NCBI RefSeq assembly: GCF_900108395.1
Contig: NZ_FNXE01000001.1
Span: 102,487 to 166,486 of the forward strand
Source of the DNA: Paenimyroides marinum
GTDB taxonomy: Bacteria > Bacteroidota > Bacteroidia > Flavobacteriales > Flavobacteriaceae
Length of the DNA stretch: 64,000 bases
Direction: 5' to 3'
This document shows, piece after piece, positions 8,550 through 16,508 of this stretch. Under the pieces are notes generated by a model, which saw only the letters and a program-made list of their open reading frames with translations, made no database searches and was not told where the DNA came from. How positions within the stretch are numbered: position 1 is the stretch's first letter; each line of letters begins with the position of its first letter. Position numbers and translations under genes: made by a program.

Positions 8550-9452
8550 ATGTTTAAAATAAATATAAGAGAGACTCAAAACCCGGCGATAATCAAGTTT
8601 GAATTTCCAGATTTTATCAGCTACGGCTCTAATTTTGAGTTTAAAAATATAGATGAAACATCAAACTCTCCATTAGCCAAACAATTATTTTATCTGCCTT
8701 TTGTAAAAACAGTTTATATTTCAGGAAATTTTGTTGCTGTAGAACGTTTTTCTATTGTTGAATGGGCTGATGTGCAAGACGAAGTAAAACAACAAATTGA
8801 AGATTTTGTTACAAACGGCGGTAAAGTATTGATTGAAACCGAAAGCGAAACAACAAAAAAAATCCCTGTTACGGTGTATGGTGAAACCACGCCGAACCCT
8901 GCGGTATTAAAATTTGTTGCCAATAAAATGCTTACTAAAACCGCTGTTGAATTTAAAAATATCGACGAAGCTAAGCCATCACCCTTAGCAATAGAACTTT
9001 TTAAACTACCTTATATTAAAGAGGTCTTTATTGATGAGAATTATGTTTCACTGACAAAATTCGACAGCTATTCTTGGGACGAAATCACCATTGAAGTCCG
9101 TACGTTTATTAAACAATTTATTGAAAATGGAGGAACAGTGATCAGTGAATCGCTTATTTCTCAAACAAAAGAACACGTACAGCAACAAGAAGAATATTTC
9201 GAAAATTTAGACGTTACATCGCAACAAATTGTAAATATCCTGGAAGAATATGTAAAACCGGCCGTTCAGTCTGATGGGGGAAACATTACTTTTGAAAATT
9301 ATGATGATGTAACAAAACGCGTTACCGTAACGTTAAAAGGTGCTTGCAGCGGTTGTCCGTCTTCAACATTTACTTTAAAGAACGGTATAGAAAATATGTT
9401 ACGCCAAATGCTACATAATAACGACATAATTGTTGAAGCACTAAACGGTTAA
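8550..9452 (+). CDS. NifU/Nfu-type Fe-S cluster scaffold with two Nfu_N domains
   Basis: This 300-residue protein carries and delivers iron-sulfur clusters. Two tandem Nfu_N domains are visible: residues 1-92 (TQNPAIIKFEF ... EDFVTNGG) and 104-196 (TTPNPAVLKF ... KQFIENGG), each with the SPLA-x-xLF motif. Residues about 222-300 are the NifU C-terminal domain with the cluster-binding KGACSGCPSS (Cys266 and Cys269). Most Nfu proteins have one N-terminal domain or none, so the duplication makes this longer than usual. It is followed by its own terminator. Confidence 0.93.
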   Translation: MFKINIRETQNPAIIKFEFPDFISYGSNFEFKNIDETSNSPLAKQLFYLPFVKTVYISGNFVAVERFSIVEWADVQDEVKQQIEDFVTNGGKVLIETESETTKKIPVTVYGETTPNPAVLKFVANKMLTKTAVEFKNIDEAKPSPLAIELFKLPYIKEVFIDENYVSLTKFDSYSWDEITIEVRTFIKQFIENGGTVISESLISQTKEHVQQQEEYFENLDVTSQQIVNILEEYVKPAVQSDGGNITFENYDDVTKRVTVTLKGACSGCPSSTFTLKNGIENMLRQMLHNNDIIVEALNG

Positions 9453-9458
9453 AAAATC

Positions 9459-9485
9459 AAGGTTGAGTTTCTCAACCTTTTTTAT
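9459..9485 (+). terminator. Terminator of the Nfu gene
   Basis: A 9-bp stem (AAGGTTGAG with CTCAACCTT) with a TTT loop is followed by a T run. Confidence 0.8.
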
Positions 9486-9506
9486 TTCATTTAAAAGCAA
9501 TTAAAA

Positions 9507-11489
9507 ATGCAAAATCAATTAAGCGGTTCTTATTCTCCCTATTTGCTTCAACACGCTAACAATCCTGTTTTTTGGCAAATATGGGACAATGAAAATACGG
9601 CAAAAGCAAAACAAACAGGTAAACTTTTGATCATCAGTATTGGTTATGCTGCCTGCCATTGGTGTCACGTTATGGAAAAAGAATGTTTTGAAGATAACGA
9701 TGTCGCAGCTGTAATGAATACTCATTTTACGAGTTTTAAGATAGACCGCGAAGAATTTCCCGTGATTGACGCATATTATATGCAGGCTTTACAACTAATG
9801 ACCAAACAAGGAGGATGGCCGCTAAACATTGTTGCTTTACCCAACGGATTACCGGTTTGGGGAGCCACGTATGTTCCAAAAGAACAATGGATAGATGTGT
9901 TGGAGCAATTAAACGATTTGTTTCAAACCAATCCCGAAAAAATGTACGATTATGCCGAAAAATTAAAAAACGGTATTGAATTAGCCAACAATACATTGGA
10001 GATTTATCCAAAAGAACCGTCAAATTTCAATTTAGAACCTTTACTTACAAACTGGAAAAAAAGTTTTGATTCTGAATTTGGCGGTTATCTGCGTGCTCCA
10101 AAATTTATGATGCCTACCAATTTGAATTTTCTGTATCAATTCAGCATCGAAAACAATGATTCTTTTATAAGAAACCACGTGGAACTGACCCTTACAAAAA
10201 TGGCTTACGGCGGGTTGTTTGATGTGATTGAAGGCGGATTTTCCCGTTACAGCGTTGATCATAAATGGCATATCCCGCATTTTGAAAAAATGTTGTACGA
10301 TAACGCACAATTATTAACCACTTACAGCAATGCTTATTTAACATCGAACAATGTACTTTACAAAGAAATTGTTACCAAAACCGTGCAGTTTCTTCTTACT
10401 AACTGGCAGGATACATCGGGCGGATTTTACGCGGCTTACGATGCCGACAGTTACAATACCGATGATAAATTGCAAGAAGGAGCTTATTATTTTTGGAAAA
10501 AAGAGGAGTTAAAACAATTAATCGATAAAGAAGAATGGGAGTTGTTTTCAGAAGTTTTTTCAATAAATACTGATGGATTTTGGCACGAAGCCGATGCATT
10601 TGTTTTATTTCAAAAAGATGACATAAATACTATTTCCAAGAAATTTGATAGAAATGCAGAACAAGTGTTGCAATTAAAATCAACATGGGAACAAGTGTTG
10701 TTTAAAAACCGCCAGAAAAGAAAGAAGCCGTTGTTAGACAATAAAATTATTGTTTCATGGAACGCCTTATTACTTTCAGGTTTATTGTCGGCAAAAAAAA
10801 TCATTCCATCAAAAGAATTAGACGATGTTATTAATAATCTGGCTGATTTTTTACAGTTCAAAGCCTATCAAAATGACCATTTAGGTCATACTTACAAAAA
10901 AGACACGATTTATATAGACGGAAATTTAGACGATTACGCTTTTACAATTGAAGCATTCATTCATTTGTTTAACCATACACAAAAGATCGAACATCTGCAG
11001 TTTGCAAAAAGTTTACTCTTCCAGGCAATGGATTTCTTTTTTGACGAACAGCAAGTATTTTTTAAATCGGGTAAAAACAAGGCAATTGGCACAATTTTTG
11101 AAATAGAAGACAATGTTATTCCATCTGCAAATGCCTTAATGTCAAGAAATTTATTCTATTTAGGAATTATTTTTAAGAACAATTATTTCATGACACTTGC
11201 AAGAGAAATGACCAATAGAATAATTGGACAAATTGAATACGCGAGTGCTTTTTCAGAATGGTTAACAAACGATTTGATATTTAACCGTACTTTTGAATAC
11301 ATCATTGTAAAAAATGGTACAAAAGAAGAAGTTGAATCAATCAACAAGAAAAATACGTTTAAAATAATTTTAGATAATTCGTTAAATCTTCCTATTTTAG
11401 GCGACTATAAAAATCAGGATAAAAAGTTTCAGGTTTGCAATTTAAACAGTTGTAGAATTCAGACCAATGATATAACCGAAATTAATTAA
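9507..11489 (+). CDS. DUF255 / YyaL-type thioredoxin-domain protein
   Basis: This 660-residue protein belongs to the YyaL/SPATA20 family: an N-terminal thioredoxin-like DUF255 domain fused to an (alpha/alpha)6 barrel resembling cellobiose epimerases. The conserved start is SPYLLQHANNPVFW, then GYAACHWCHVM with the CxxC pair and its flanking His (about residues 50-55), then KQGGWPLN and FEKMLYDNAQL in the barrel. Family members usually have VDWYPW where this protein has VFWQIW, a small departure. The biological function of the family is not established. The next gene follows after 10 bases, so they may be co-transcribed. Confidence 0.9.
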   Translation: MQNQLSGSYSPYLLQHANNPVFWQIWDNENTAKAKQTGKLLIISIGYAACHWCHVMEKECFEDNDVAAVMNTHFTSFKIDREEFPVIDAYYMQALQLMTKQGGWPLNIVALPNGLPVWGATYVPKEQWIDVLEQLNDLFQTNPEKMYDYAEKLKNGIELANNTLEIYPKEPSNFNLEPLLTNWKKSFDSEFGGYLRAPKFMMPTNLNFLYQFSIENNDSFIRNHVELTLTKMAYGGLFDVIEGGFSRYSVDHKWHIPHFEKMLYDNAQLLTTYSNAYLTSNNVLYKEIVTKTVQFLLTNWQDTSGGFYAAYDADSYNTDDKLQEGAYYFWKKEELKQLIDKEEWELFSEVFSINTDGFWHEADAFVLFQKDDINTISKKFDRNAEQVLQLKSTWEQVLFKNRQKRKKPLLDNKIIVSWNALLLSGLLSAKKIIPSKELDDVINNLADFLQFKAYQNDHLGHTYKKDTIYIDGNLDDYAFTIEAFIHLFNHTQKIEHLQFAKSLLFQAMDFFFDEQQVFFKSGKNKAIGTIFEIEDNVIPSANALMSRNLFYLGIIFKNNYFMTLAREMTNRIIGQIEYASAFSEWLTNDLIFNRTFEYIIVKNGTKEEVESINKKNTFKIILDNSLNLPILGDYKNQDKKFQVCNLNSCRIQTNDITEIN

Positions 11490-11499
11490 ATTTAAAAAA

Positions 11500-12156
11500 A
11501 TGAAAAAAGCAGTTTTTATACTTTCATTAGGATTATTCTCTTTAGCATCAAATGCACAAGTAACCATACAAGATGGCGGATCTACATTAACTTTTAGAAA
11601 AAGTGCAGATTTTAATGATGCTGCCATTGCAGGTTCTAAATTTCTAAATGAGAATTACCAGAATGCCAAAGTAAATAAAGGATCACAGGATTTTCTTATT
11701 CGATACAATGCCTATACCGACATTATGGAATACAAAAACGGCAGTGATGTTTTAGAATTGATTAAAGAAAAAAACACCCATTTTGCTTTTCAAGACGGTA
11801 GTGTTTATGAATTGTTCACCTATAATTTAGGTGGAACTTCTTATGAAAGATACCATCAGGTTTTAGTAGAAAACAAAAATGTAAAGATTTCTAAATTTCA
11901 AAGCATTAAGTTGATCCCTGCGCAGAAAGCGACTAACAGCTACGAAAAAGACACACAGGCAAGTTACAAGCCAAACAGAGAGGTATACTTTATTACGTAC
12001 AACAATCAAACGTTTGAATTTGATGGGAAACAAAAAACGTTAGATAAAATTATTCCCGGTAAAGCAGATGCCATTAAAAAATTCTACAAAGAAAATAAAA
12101 TTAAAGAAAACGATACAGATATGATTAAGTTAGGGAATTTCCTTGCTACGATCTAA
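11500..12156 (+). CDS. Secreted protein of unknown function
   Basis: I do not recognise a named family for this 218-residue protein. Residues 1-19 are a clear signal peptide ending in SNAQ, so it is periplasmic or surface-associated. The remainder is beta-rich with many Tyr, Asn and Lys, and a helical charged C-terminus (AIKKFYKENKIKENDTDM). There are no cysteines. It begins 10 bases after the DUF255 gene and ends at a strong shared terminator. Confidence 0.75.
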   Translation: MKKAVFILSLGLFSLASNAQVTIQDGGSTLTFRKSADFNDAAIAGSKFLNENYQNAKVNKGSQDFLIRYNAYTDIMEYKNGSDVLELIKEKNTHFAFQDGSVYELFTYNLGGTSYERYHQVLVENKNVKISKFQSIKLIPAQKATNSYEKDTQASYKPNREVYFITYNNQTFEFDGKQKTLDKIIPGKADAIKKFYKENKIKENDTDMIKLGNFLATI

Positions 12157-12157
12157 A

Positions 12158-12203
12158 AAAAAAATAAGACTTCAAAAATAATTTTTGAAGTCTTATTTTT
12201 TTG
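12158..12203. terminator. Bidirectional terminator between 11500 (+) and tsaB (-)
   Basis: A stem of about 20 bp (AAAATAAGACTTCAAAAA with its complement) around TAAT is flanked by A and T runs, so it can serve both convergent genes. The tsaB stop codon (12193-12195) lies inside the right arm. Confidence 0.85.
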
Positions 12204-12858
12204 TGGTTAACATAAAATCTTTCAGGTAATAAGGCTCAAAATAAGCCATATCTTCAAAAGCATTTTCTGTGTATTTTTTATAGGACAGCCTACCCATTTG
12301 TTTTGCCGAAGGATAAATAATATCCTGATGATATACAAATTTTTCGGCTGTTAAAACCGTTGTACATTTTAACGCTCCATCTCCGATCAAATGGATGGTT
12401 TCAGTTAGATCTGAAAAAGAATGTTCCTCTACAATTAAAGCTTCTGCGTTTGATACCGGCTGCAATTTATTATCAAATACCTGAGTAAAAACTTCCATTC
12501 TTCTTGCATCAATCATGGGAACAATACACCCGGAATCAATAGCTAATTGTTCTGCCAAAACCGCTAAGGTATCAATGGCGATTAAAGGAATATCTAACGC
12601 ATAACACAAGCCTTTTGCCGCTGAAACGCCAATGCGTAATCCTGTATAAGACCCTGGCCCCTTGCTTACCGCAATAGCACTTAGGTCGTTTAAAGAAATC
12701 TGCACCTCATTTAAAACTTCTTTTATAAAGCTGTGTAATTTTTCTGCGTGATTAAATTGCTCTTCAGACAGTTCTTTTACAGCTATTATTTCACCGTTTT
12801 TGCTTAAACTTACCGAACAGTTTTTTGTTGCCGTTTCAATGTTTAGAATATAAACCAT
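12193..12858 (-). CDS. tsaB: tRNA threonylcarbamoyladenosine biosynthesis protein TsaB
   Basis: This 221-residue protein is the TsaB (YeaZ) partner of TsaD in making t6A at position 37 of ANN-decoding tRNAs. It has the ASKHA-fold start ILNIETATKNCSVSLSKNGE and the signature SKGPGSYTGLRIGVSAAKGL (about residues 67-86), then IDARRMEVF. The length is normal. It is the last gene of the minus-strand run from the oxidase cluster, six bases after the small membrane protein. Its last codons lie in the terminator stem. Confidence 0.95.
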   Translation of the reverse strand: MVYILNIETATKNCSVSLSKNGEIIAVKELSEEQFNHAEKLHSFIKEVLNEVQISLNDLSAIAVSKGPGSYTGLRIGVSAAKGLCYALDIPLIAIDTLAVLAEQLAIDSGCIVPMIDARRMEVFTQVFDNKLQPVSNAEALIVEEHSFSDLTETIHLIGDGALKCTTVLTAEKFVYHQDIIYPSAKQMGRLSYKKYTENAFEDMAYFEPYYLKDFMLTTKK

Positions 12859-12863
12859 AAGTA

Positions 12864-13109
12864 CTAAGCTTTACTTTTTTTCTTTTTGCCTTTTATAATA
12901 CGGTAAATAACAGTCCCCACAACAATTAATAATATATAAGGAAACGCCATTAAATACACAATTCCGTCATTTACTGCTTCGGCAGGCAAACCTGATTCTT
13001 CCGTTTCCAATACCGCTCTGCACATGGCACATTGTGCTGTTCCTTCGATGGAAGAAAGAACAAAGAAAAAAGAAGAAAGAAATACTGATTTTGTAAGCTT
13101 AGTGAACAT
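12864..13109 (-). CDS. Small exported membrane protein of the oxidase cluster
   Basis: This 81-residue protein has a signal peptide (to about residue 26, GTAQ), a CxxC pair in QCAMCRAVLE immediately after it, one transmembrane helix (about 50-70) and a basic tail (KGKKKKSKA). Its start overlaps the DUF420 gene by 11 bases, so it is coupled to it. I know no assigned function. The exposed CxxC and its place beside SCO and DUF420 suggest a role in copper or heme insertion into cytochrome oxidase, which is inference. Confidence 0.75.
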   Translation of the reverse strand: MFTKLTKSVFLSSFFFVLSSIEGTAQCAMCRAVLETEESGLPAEAVNDGIVYLMAFPYILLIVVGTVIYRIIKGKKKKSKA

Positions 13110-13644
13110 AATACGGAGAAATCATTAAATATACAATAACACCGGTAACCGCTACATATAGCCACATTGGGTACGTAATGCGTGCCAGTTTTTTATGACG
13201 TTGGTAAGATCCGGAAATACCTCTTACAAAAGTTACCAGAACAAATGGAATAATAATGATCGACAATAAAATATGGGTAATTAATATAAAAAAGTATATA
13301 TATTTTATGGCACCTTCACCTCCAAATTTGGTTTCTACAGATGTCATGTGATACGCCACGTACATTGCCAGAAAAGCAACTGAACAAACAATACAAACTT
13401 TAATCAAACGCTCATGCAACAGTTGATTACCCTTTTTAATTGCCCGAACTGCCAACACCAATAATATAGCGGTTAATCCGTTTATGGAAGCATAAATAGG
13501 CGGTAAAAAAGACAGTGGTTTTACGTTATATCCTAAATCATGCAGGTTTACAATAAATAAAATTGCAACAACTACAGGTATTGCTATTGATAAAATCCAA
13601 ATCCAGATGTTGTATTTTTTTTCGTTCTGCAGAGTCTGTGTCAT
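13099..13644 (-). CDS. DUF420 membrane protein (CtaM-like oxidase assembly factor)
   Basis: This 181-residue protein has five predicted membrane helices and the family motifs LPPIYASINGLTAILL, RLIKVCIV and AYHMTSVETKFGG. DUF420 proteins, including CtaM, are needed for maturation of heme-copper oxidases. It overlaps the SCO gene by one base at its start and the 81-residue gene by 11 bases at its end, within one operon. Confidence 0.85.
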   Translation of the reverse strand: MTQTLQNEKKYNIWIWILSIAIPVVVAILFIVNLHDLGYNVKPLSFLPPIYASINGLTAILLVLAVRAIKKGNQLLHERLIKVCIVCSVAFLAMYVAYHMTSVETKFGGEGAIKYIYFFILITHILLSIIIIPFVLVTFVRGISGSYQRHKKLARITYPMWLYVAVTGVIVYLMISPYYVH

Positions 13645-14315
13645 TATTCTTTGATTAATTGTTTTATATCTTCTTTAAGCATTTGTACTCCTTCATCAGT
13701 TGTTCCGTCATAATAGAACATCGGATAATCCATATTTTCCATATTACGCGAACGGATATTTCCTTTTTTGTCAATTAAAGCAAATAAACCCGAATGTTCA
13801 AATCCACCCGGCGCATCATCATTTTTTCCTACGTATAGATTGAATTTCTTTGAAAGGTCAAAAACAGCGTCTTCGGTTCCGGTTAAAAAATTCCAGTTTT
13901 TCATTGTGACTCCTAAAAATTCTGCGTGCTTTTTAAGATGTTCAGGAGTGTCGTTTTCAGGATCAATAGTAATAGATACGATTCCAAAATTAGCATTCAT
14001 TTGAAATTCATTTTGAAGCTTCACCATATTTTCATTCATTATCGGACAAATCGTCGGACAATTCGAAAAGAAAAATTCAACCAAGTACACTTTACCTTCA
14101 TAATCGGCATTGGTAATGGTTTCGTTATTTTGATTGGTAAACGAAAACGCCGGAGCTTTGCCAATTACTTTTAATTCTTTGCGATTAGCTACATTTAACC
14201 GATCGTTTTCAACTACTGAAGCGTTTTTAAAGCGATCTACAATTTTAGGAACGGCATAGATTCCAAAAACAAGTATAATTAACGAAATCCAGATGTATGA
14301 ATTGTTTTTTTTCAT
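13644..14315 (-). CDS. SCO1/SenC copper-delivery protein
   Basis: This 223-residue protein is anchored by an N-terminal helix (about residues 7-24) and has a periplasmic thioredoxin fold. The copper site is complete: Cys86 and Cys90 in NCPTICPIM and His174 in GGFEHSG. The family motif DPENDTPEHL is also present. SCO proteins deliver or reduce copper for the CuA site of cytochrome oxidase subunit II. It is 31 bases downstream of a cysteine-free relative and one base from DUF420. Confidence 0.92.
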   Translation of the reverse strand: MKKNNSYIWISLIILVFGIYAVPKIVDRFKNASVVENDRLNVANRKELKVIGKAPAFSFTNQNNETITNADYEGKVYLVEFFFSNCPTICPIMNENMVKLQNEFQMNANFGIVSITIDPENDTPEHLKKHAEFLGVTMKNWNFLTGTEDAVFDLSKKFNLYVGKNDDAPGGFEHSGLFALIDKKGNIRSRNMENMDYPMFYYDGTTDEGVQMLKEDIKQLIKE

Positions 14316-14346
14316 TGTTGTTTAGTTTGTAATGTTTTCCTTTTTA

Positions 14347-14985
14347 TTATTTTTTTTTAAGTGCCAAGCGGTATTCTGCCAAAATTACCTTTACATCGTC
14401 TGCCATTTCATTGTGCAAATCGGCTGCCGAAATGGTGTTATATCCTTCGCGGTATTCCTCTTCTCCTTTTTTGTTCTTGCCTTTTCTTCCGCGCAGGTTT
14501 AGCTCTTTATCAATGATATAAACCGTTGGCGTACCATAAGCCTGGTTTAAATTAGCAACCAACCCCAATTTTGTGTAATAATCTTTTATTTCGTCTGGTT
14601 CTGCCATTACGTAATACCAATGTTTTAAATCGATATTTTTTTGCAATTCCTGTTGCACGTGGTTAATTGTTTCTTCTGTACCTCTTGGAGCAATATAAAC
14701 TACTTGAAAATCGACAAAATCTTTATTTTTATCGTAAATTTTATGTGCCAGATTGGTTATGTTTCCTTCAACATATTCGATATCGTTACCTGTAAATCCT
14801 AAAATGGTAATTTTATTTTTTAACTGAACTTCGGTTCCTGACATCGATTGCCAGTTTGCCGGCATTTCAGGAATGTTTTCAGTTACCACCGGTAATTTTA
14901 TAAAGGAATTTACACCCGATGCAAAAAAAAGATAAGCCACAATGGGTATTACAAAAAGTGCTAAAAAAAGCAGTACTTTTTTCAT
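14347..14985 (-). CDS. Membrane-anchored thioredoxin-fold protein lacking cysteines, beside SCO
   Basis: This 212-residue protein has one N-terminal membrane helix (residues 4-23) and a soluble domain with thioredoxin-like order, including the cis-proline-like segment YGTPTVYIIDKELNLRGR. It contains no cysteine, so it cannot use a SCO or thioredoxin mechanism. Its position between the oxidase subunits and SCO suggests an assembly role, perhaps as a redox-inactive partner of SCO; this is inference. A -7 element and a hairpin lie directly upstream, so it can start a separate transcript. Confidence 0.75.
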   Translation of the reverse strand: MKKVLLFLALFVIPIVAYLFFASGVNSFIKLPVVTENIPEMPANWQSMSGTEVQLKNKITILGFTGNDIEYVEGNITNLAHKIYDKNKDFVDFQVVYIAPRGTEETINHVQQELQKNIDLKHWYYVMAEPDEIKDYYTKLGLVANLNQAYGTPTVYIIDKELNLRGRKGKNKKGEEEYREGYNTISAADLHNEMADDVKVILAEYRLALKKK

Positions 14986-15000
14986 TTTAAAAAGTTTTTA

Positions 15001-15008
15001 CAAAAATA
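15001..15008 (-). promoter_or_regulatory. -7 promoter element before the SCO gene set (TATTTTTG)
   Basis: The minus strand reads TATTTTTG, 15 bases before the ATG at 14985 and directly abutting the T run of the upstream terminator. Confidence 0.5.
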
Positions 15009-15038
15009 AAAAAAGGCGGTGTAATAACCGCCTTTTTA
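15009..15038 (-). terminator. Hairpin terminator upstream of the SCO gene set
   Basis: An 11-bp stem (AAAAAGGCGGT with ACCGCCTTTTT) encloses a six-base loop; on the minus strand a T run follows. One arm is shared with the 34-bp repeat at 15026. Confidence 0.75.
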
Positions 15039-15059
15039 ACTCTTATTTATAGATTAAAA
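15026..15059. repeat. 34-bp direct repeat, left copy
   Basis: This is identical over 34 bases to 16475-16508. The right copy includes the stop codon of the subunit IV gene and half of its terminator, so this left copy looks like a duplicated gene end. The two bracket a 1.4-kb insert. The rest of the stretch 15060-15267 is AT-rich with no gene I can see. Confidence 0.85.
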
Positions 15060-15267
15060 CAATCTATTTTTTTGAAAACCTATCTTGAGAAGAGATATTC
15101 CATATTTTGATTATATACCCGAGCATCAGAAAAATTTAAAACGAATAAAATACCCTCAAATCAATTTAAAAGATTTTTTATAAACATACACAATGCCTAA
15201 AACTTACTACTATAGCTTTATCTTAATCAAACTAATAAAAATGAGAAATAGTACTTCTGAGGTAAAG

Positions 15268-15774
15268 TTAAAAATAGGGCAATTCTCTATATGTTTCAAC
15301 ATATTTCCCCTTCTCAAATAAAAATAAGCTTCCACGGTATTTATTTTTTTGTTTAAGCGACTGTTGTTTCAAACCATTTTCAAATTCATCAAACAGTTTC
15401 CTTTTCTTATAAAAGCGATCATCTATAACATATAATTGTTCAGAAGGATTTTGAATAATCGTTTGTTCAAAACCTTCAATATTAACCATTACTAAAAACA
15501 ATTTGCAGCCATTTTTTTTACTCCAATTTTCATAAACATACAATGGCTGACAATATTTACTATTACAACCATTCACAAATATATAAACCAATGCTTTATC
15601 ATAATCTTTCAATTCTGTAAGTAATTGCTCGTGATTAATGATAAAAACACAATTCTTAACAGGCACATTTTCACGATAATCCTCTGTATAATAAGAACGA
15701 TAAGTATTGGCAATATCTGCATAATTTTGTGAACACAAATTATTAAAAAGAAAACAGATAAAAAAAAGTGTCAT
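15268..15774 (-). CDS. Secreted thioredoxin-fold-like protein in the oxidase-operon insert
   Basis: The reading frame opens at an ATG at 15819, but I prefer the internal ATG at 15774, which starts directly on a signal sequence (MTLFFICFLFNNLCSQ) and gives about 168 residues. I know no named family. The order of strands, KALVYIFVNGCNSKYCQPL then KLFLVMVN then LYVIDDRF then RGSLFLFEKGKYV, resembles a thioredoxin fold with a C-x4-C pair, but that is only a pattern judgement. It follows the lipoprotein gene closely and lies within the repeat-bounded insert. Confidence 0.6.
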   Translation of the reverse strand: MTLFFICFLFNNLCSQNYADIANTYRSYYTEDYRENVPVKNCVFIINHEQLLTELKDYDKALVYIFVNGCNSKYCQPLYVYENWSKKNGCKLFLVMVNIEGFEQTIIQNPSEQLYVIDDRFYKKRKLFDEFENGLKQQSLKQKNKYRGSLFLFEKGKYVETYRELPYF

Positions 15775-15796
15775 GTATGTCACTTTTTTAAAAACC

Positions 15797-16330
15797 TTAA
15801 TTAATCGAATAACCACCATATTCTCCTATGTTAATATCATAATTGTAAATACCTGATTTTATCGTATAAACAGTTCCCTCTGGATCAGAAAAATGAATAT
15901 CTTCATCAATAATTAATGGAATAACATTATTGGGGTCATCGACTTCTTCATTAATATAAACATCAAAACTTAATTCATTGTCCTCATTTAAATTTTCCGA
16001 AGACAATATCATATAAGTTGGCGAAAGTGTATGATCATCTACTGGCTCAGGAAGTGTAGGGGTTGTAATTGGAGGAATAGGTGGATTGGGATTTGGAAAC
16101 CACTCCCCATTACAAATACCAAAACCTTTTTTACAATCCTTACTTGCTCTATGCCAGTCCCATTTAGCAATACCTATATCAATGAAAGGTGAGTTTTCTT
16201 TTGCTTGTAACTCTGTTGTAGTTTTTTCTTCATTTGCGGCTGTTACTTCATCATTATCACAAGAAATTAAGCCTGCTGTTACTAATAAGGCACCTGTAAT
16301 ACCAAATGCTAAATGTTTAACTTTGTTCAT
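15797..16330 (-). CDS. Lipoprotein with C-x6-C and PNPPIPPI motif, oxidase-operon insert
   Basis: This 177-residue protein has a lipoprotein signal (LLVTAGLISC, Cys24). A region with Cys66 and Cys73 in CKKGFGIC is followed by a proline-rich stretch, PNPPIPPI. The C-terminal half is acidic and beta-rich. I do not recognise a family. A similar C-x6-C plus PNPPI arrangement occurs in the accessory protein at 62681-63601. The gene is AT-richer than its oxidase neighbours and lies inside the insert. Confidence 0.65.
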   Translation of the reverse strand: MNKVKHLAFGITGALLVTAGLISCDNDEVTAANEEKTTTELQAKENSPFIDIGIAKWDWHRASKDCKKGFGICNGEWFPNPNPPIPPITTPTLPEPVDDHTLSPTYMILSSENLNEDNELSFDVYINEEVDDPNNVIPLIIDEDIHFSDPEGTVYTIKSGIYNYDINIGEYGGYSIN

Positions 16331-16357
16331 AATTTTTATTTTTTATAATTAATTATG

Positions 16358-16393
16358 ATAAATTAAAACATAAATTAAAACATAAATTAAAAC
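16358..16393. repeat. 12-bp tandem repeat, three exact copies
   Basis: ATAAATTAAAAC occurs three times in direct succession, followed by a partial fourth (ATAAAC). It lies upstream of the lipoprotein gene at 16330, where a promoter would be expected. Confidence 0.85.
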
Positions 16394-16448
16394 ATAAACA
16401 AATATTTTGTTAATTATTTTTTTTTTTACACACTTAATTTATTAAACA

Positions 16449-16486
16449 AAAAAGGCGGTTTCAAGCATATTTGAAACCGCCTTTTT
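16449..16486 (-). terminator. Terminator of the oxidase subunit operon
   Basis: A 16-bp perfect stem (AAAAAGGCGGTTTCAA with its complement) and six-base loop lies 16 bases past the subunit IV stop codon, with a T run on the minus strand. Confidence 0.85.
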
Positions 16487-16508
16487 AACTCTTATTTATA
16501 GATTAAAA
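16475..16508. repeat. 34-bp direct repeat, right copy (in place at the subunit IV gene end)
   Basis: This is the parental-looking copy: it contains the TAA of the subunit IV gene and one terminator arm. See 15026-15059. Confidence 0.85.

Noticed and set aside
15060..15267. Possible small gene between the left 34-bp repeat and the insert
   Set aside because: It is AT-rich, with no frame of useful length and no recognisable start context.
16358..16393. CRISPR-like direct repeats
   Set aside because: Units are only 12 bases, contiguous with no spacers, and no cas gene is present.
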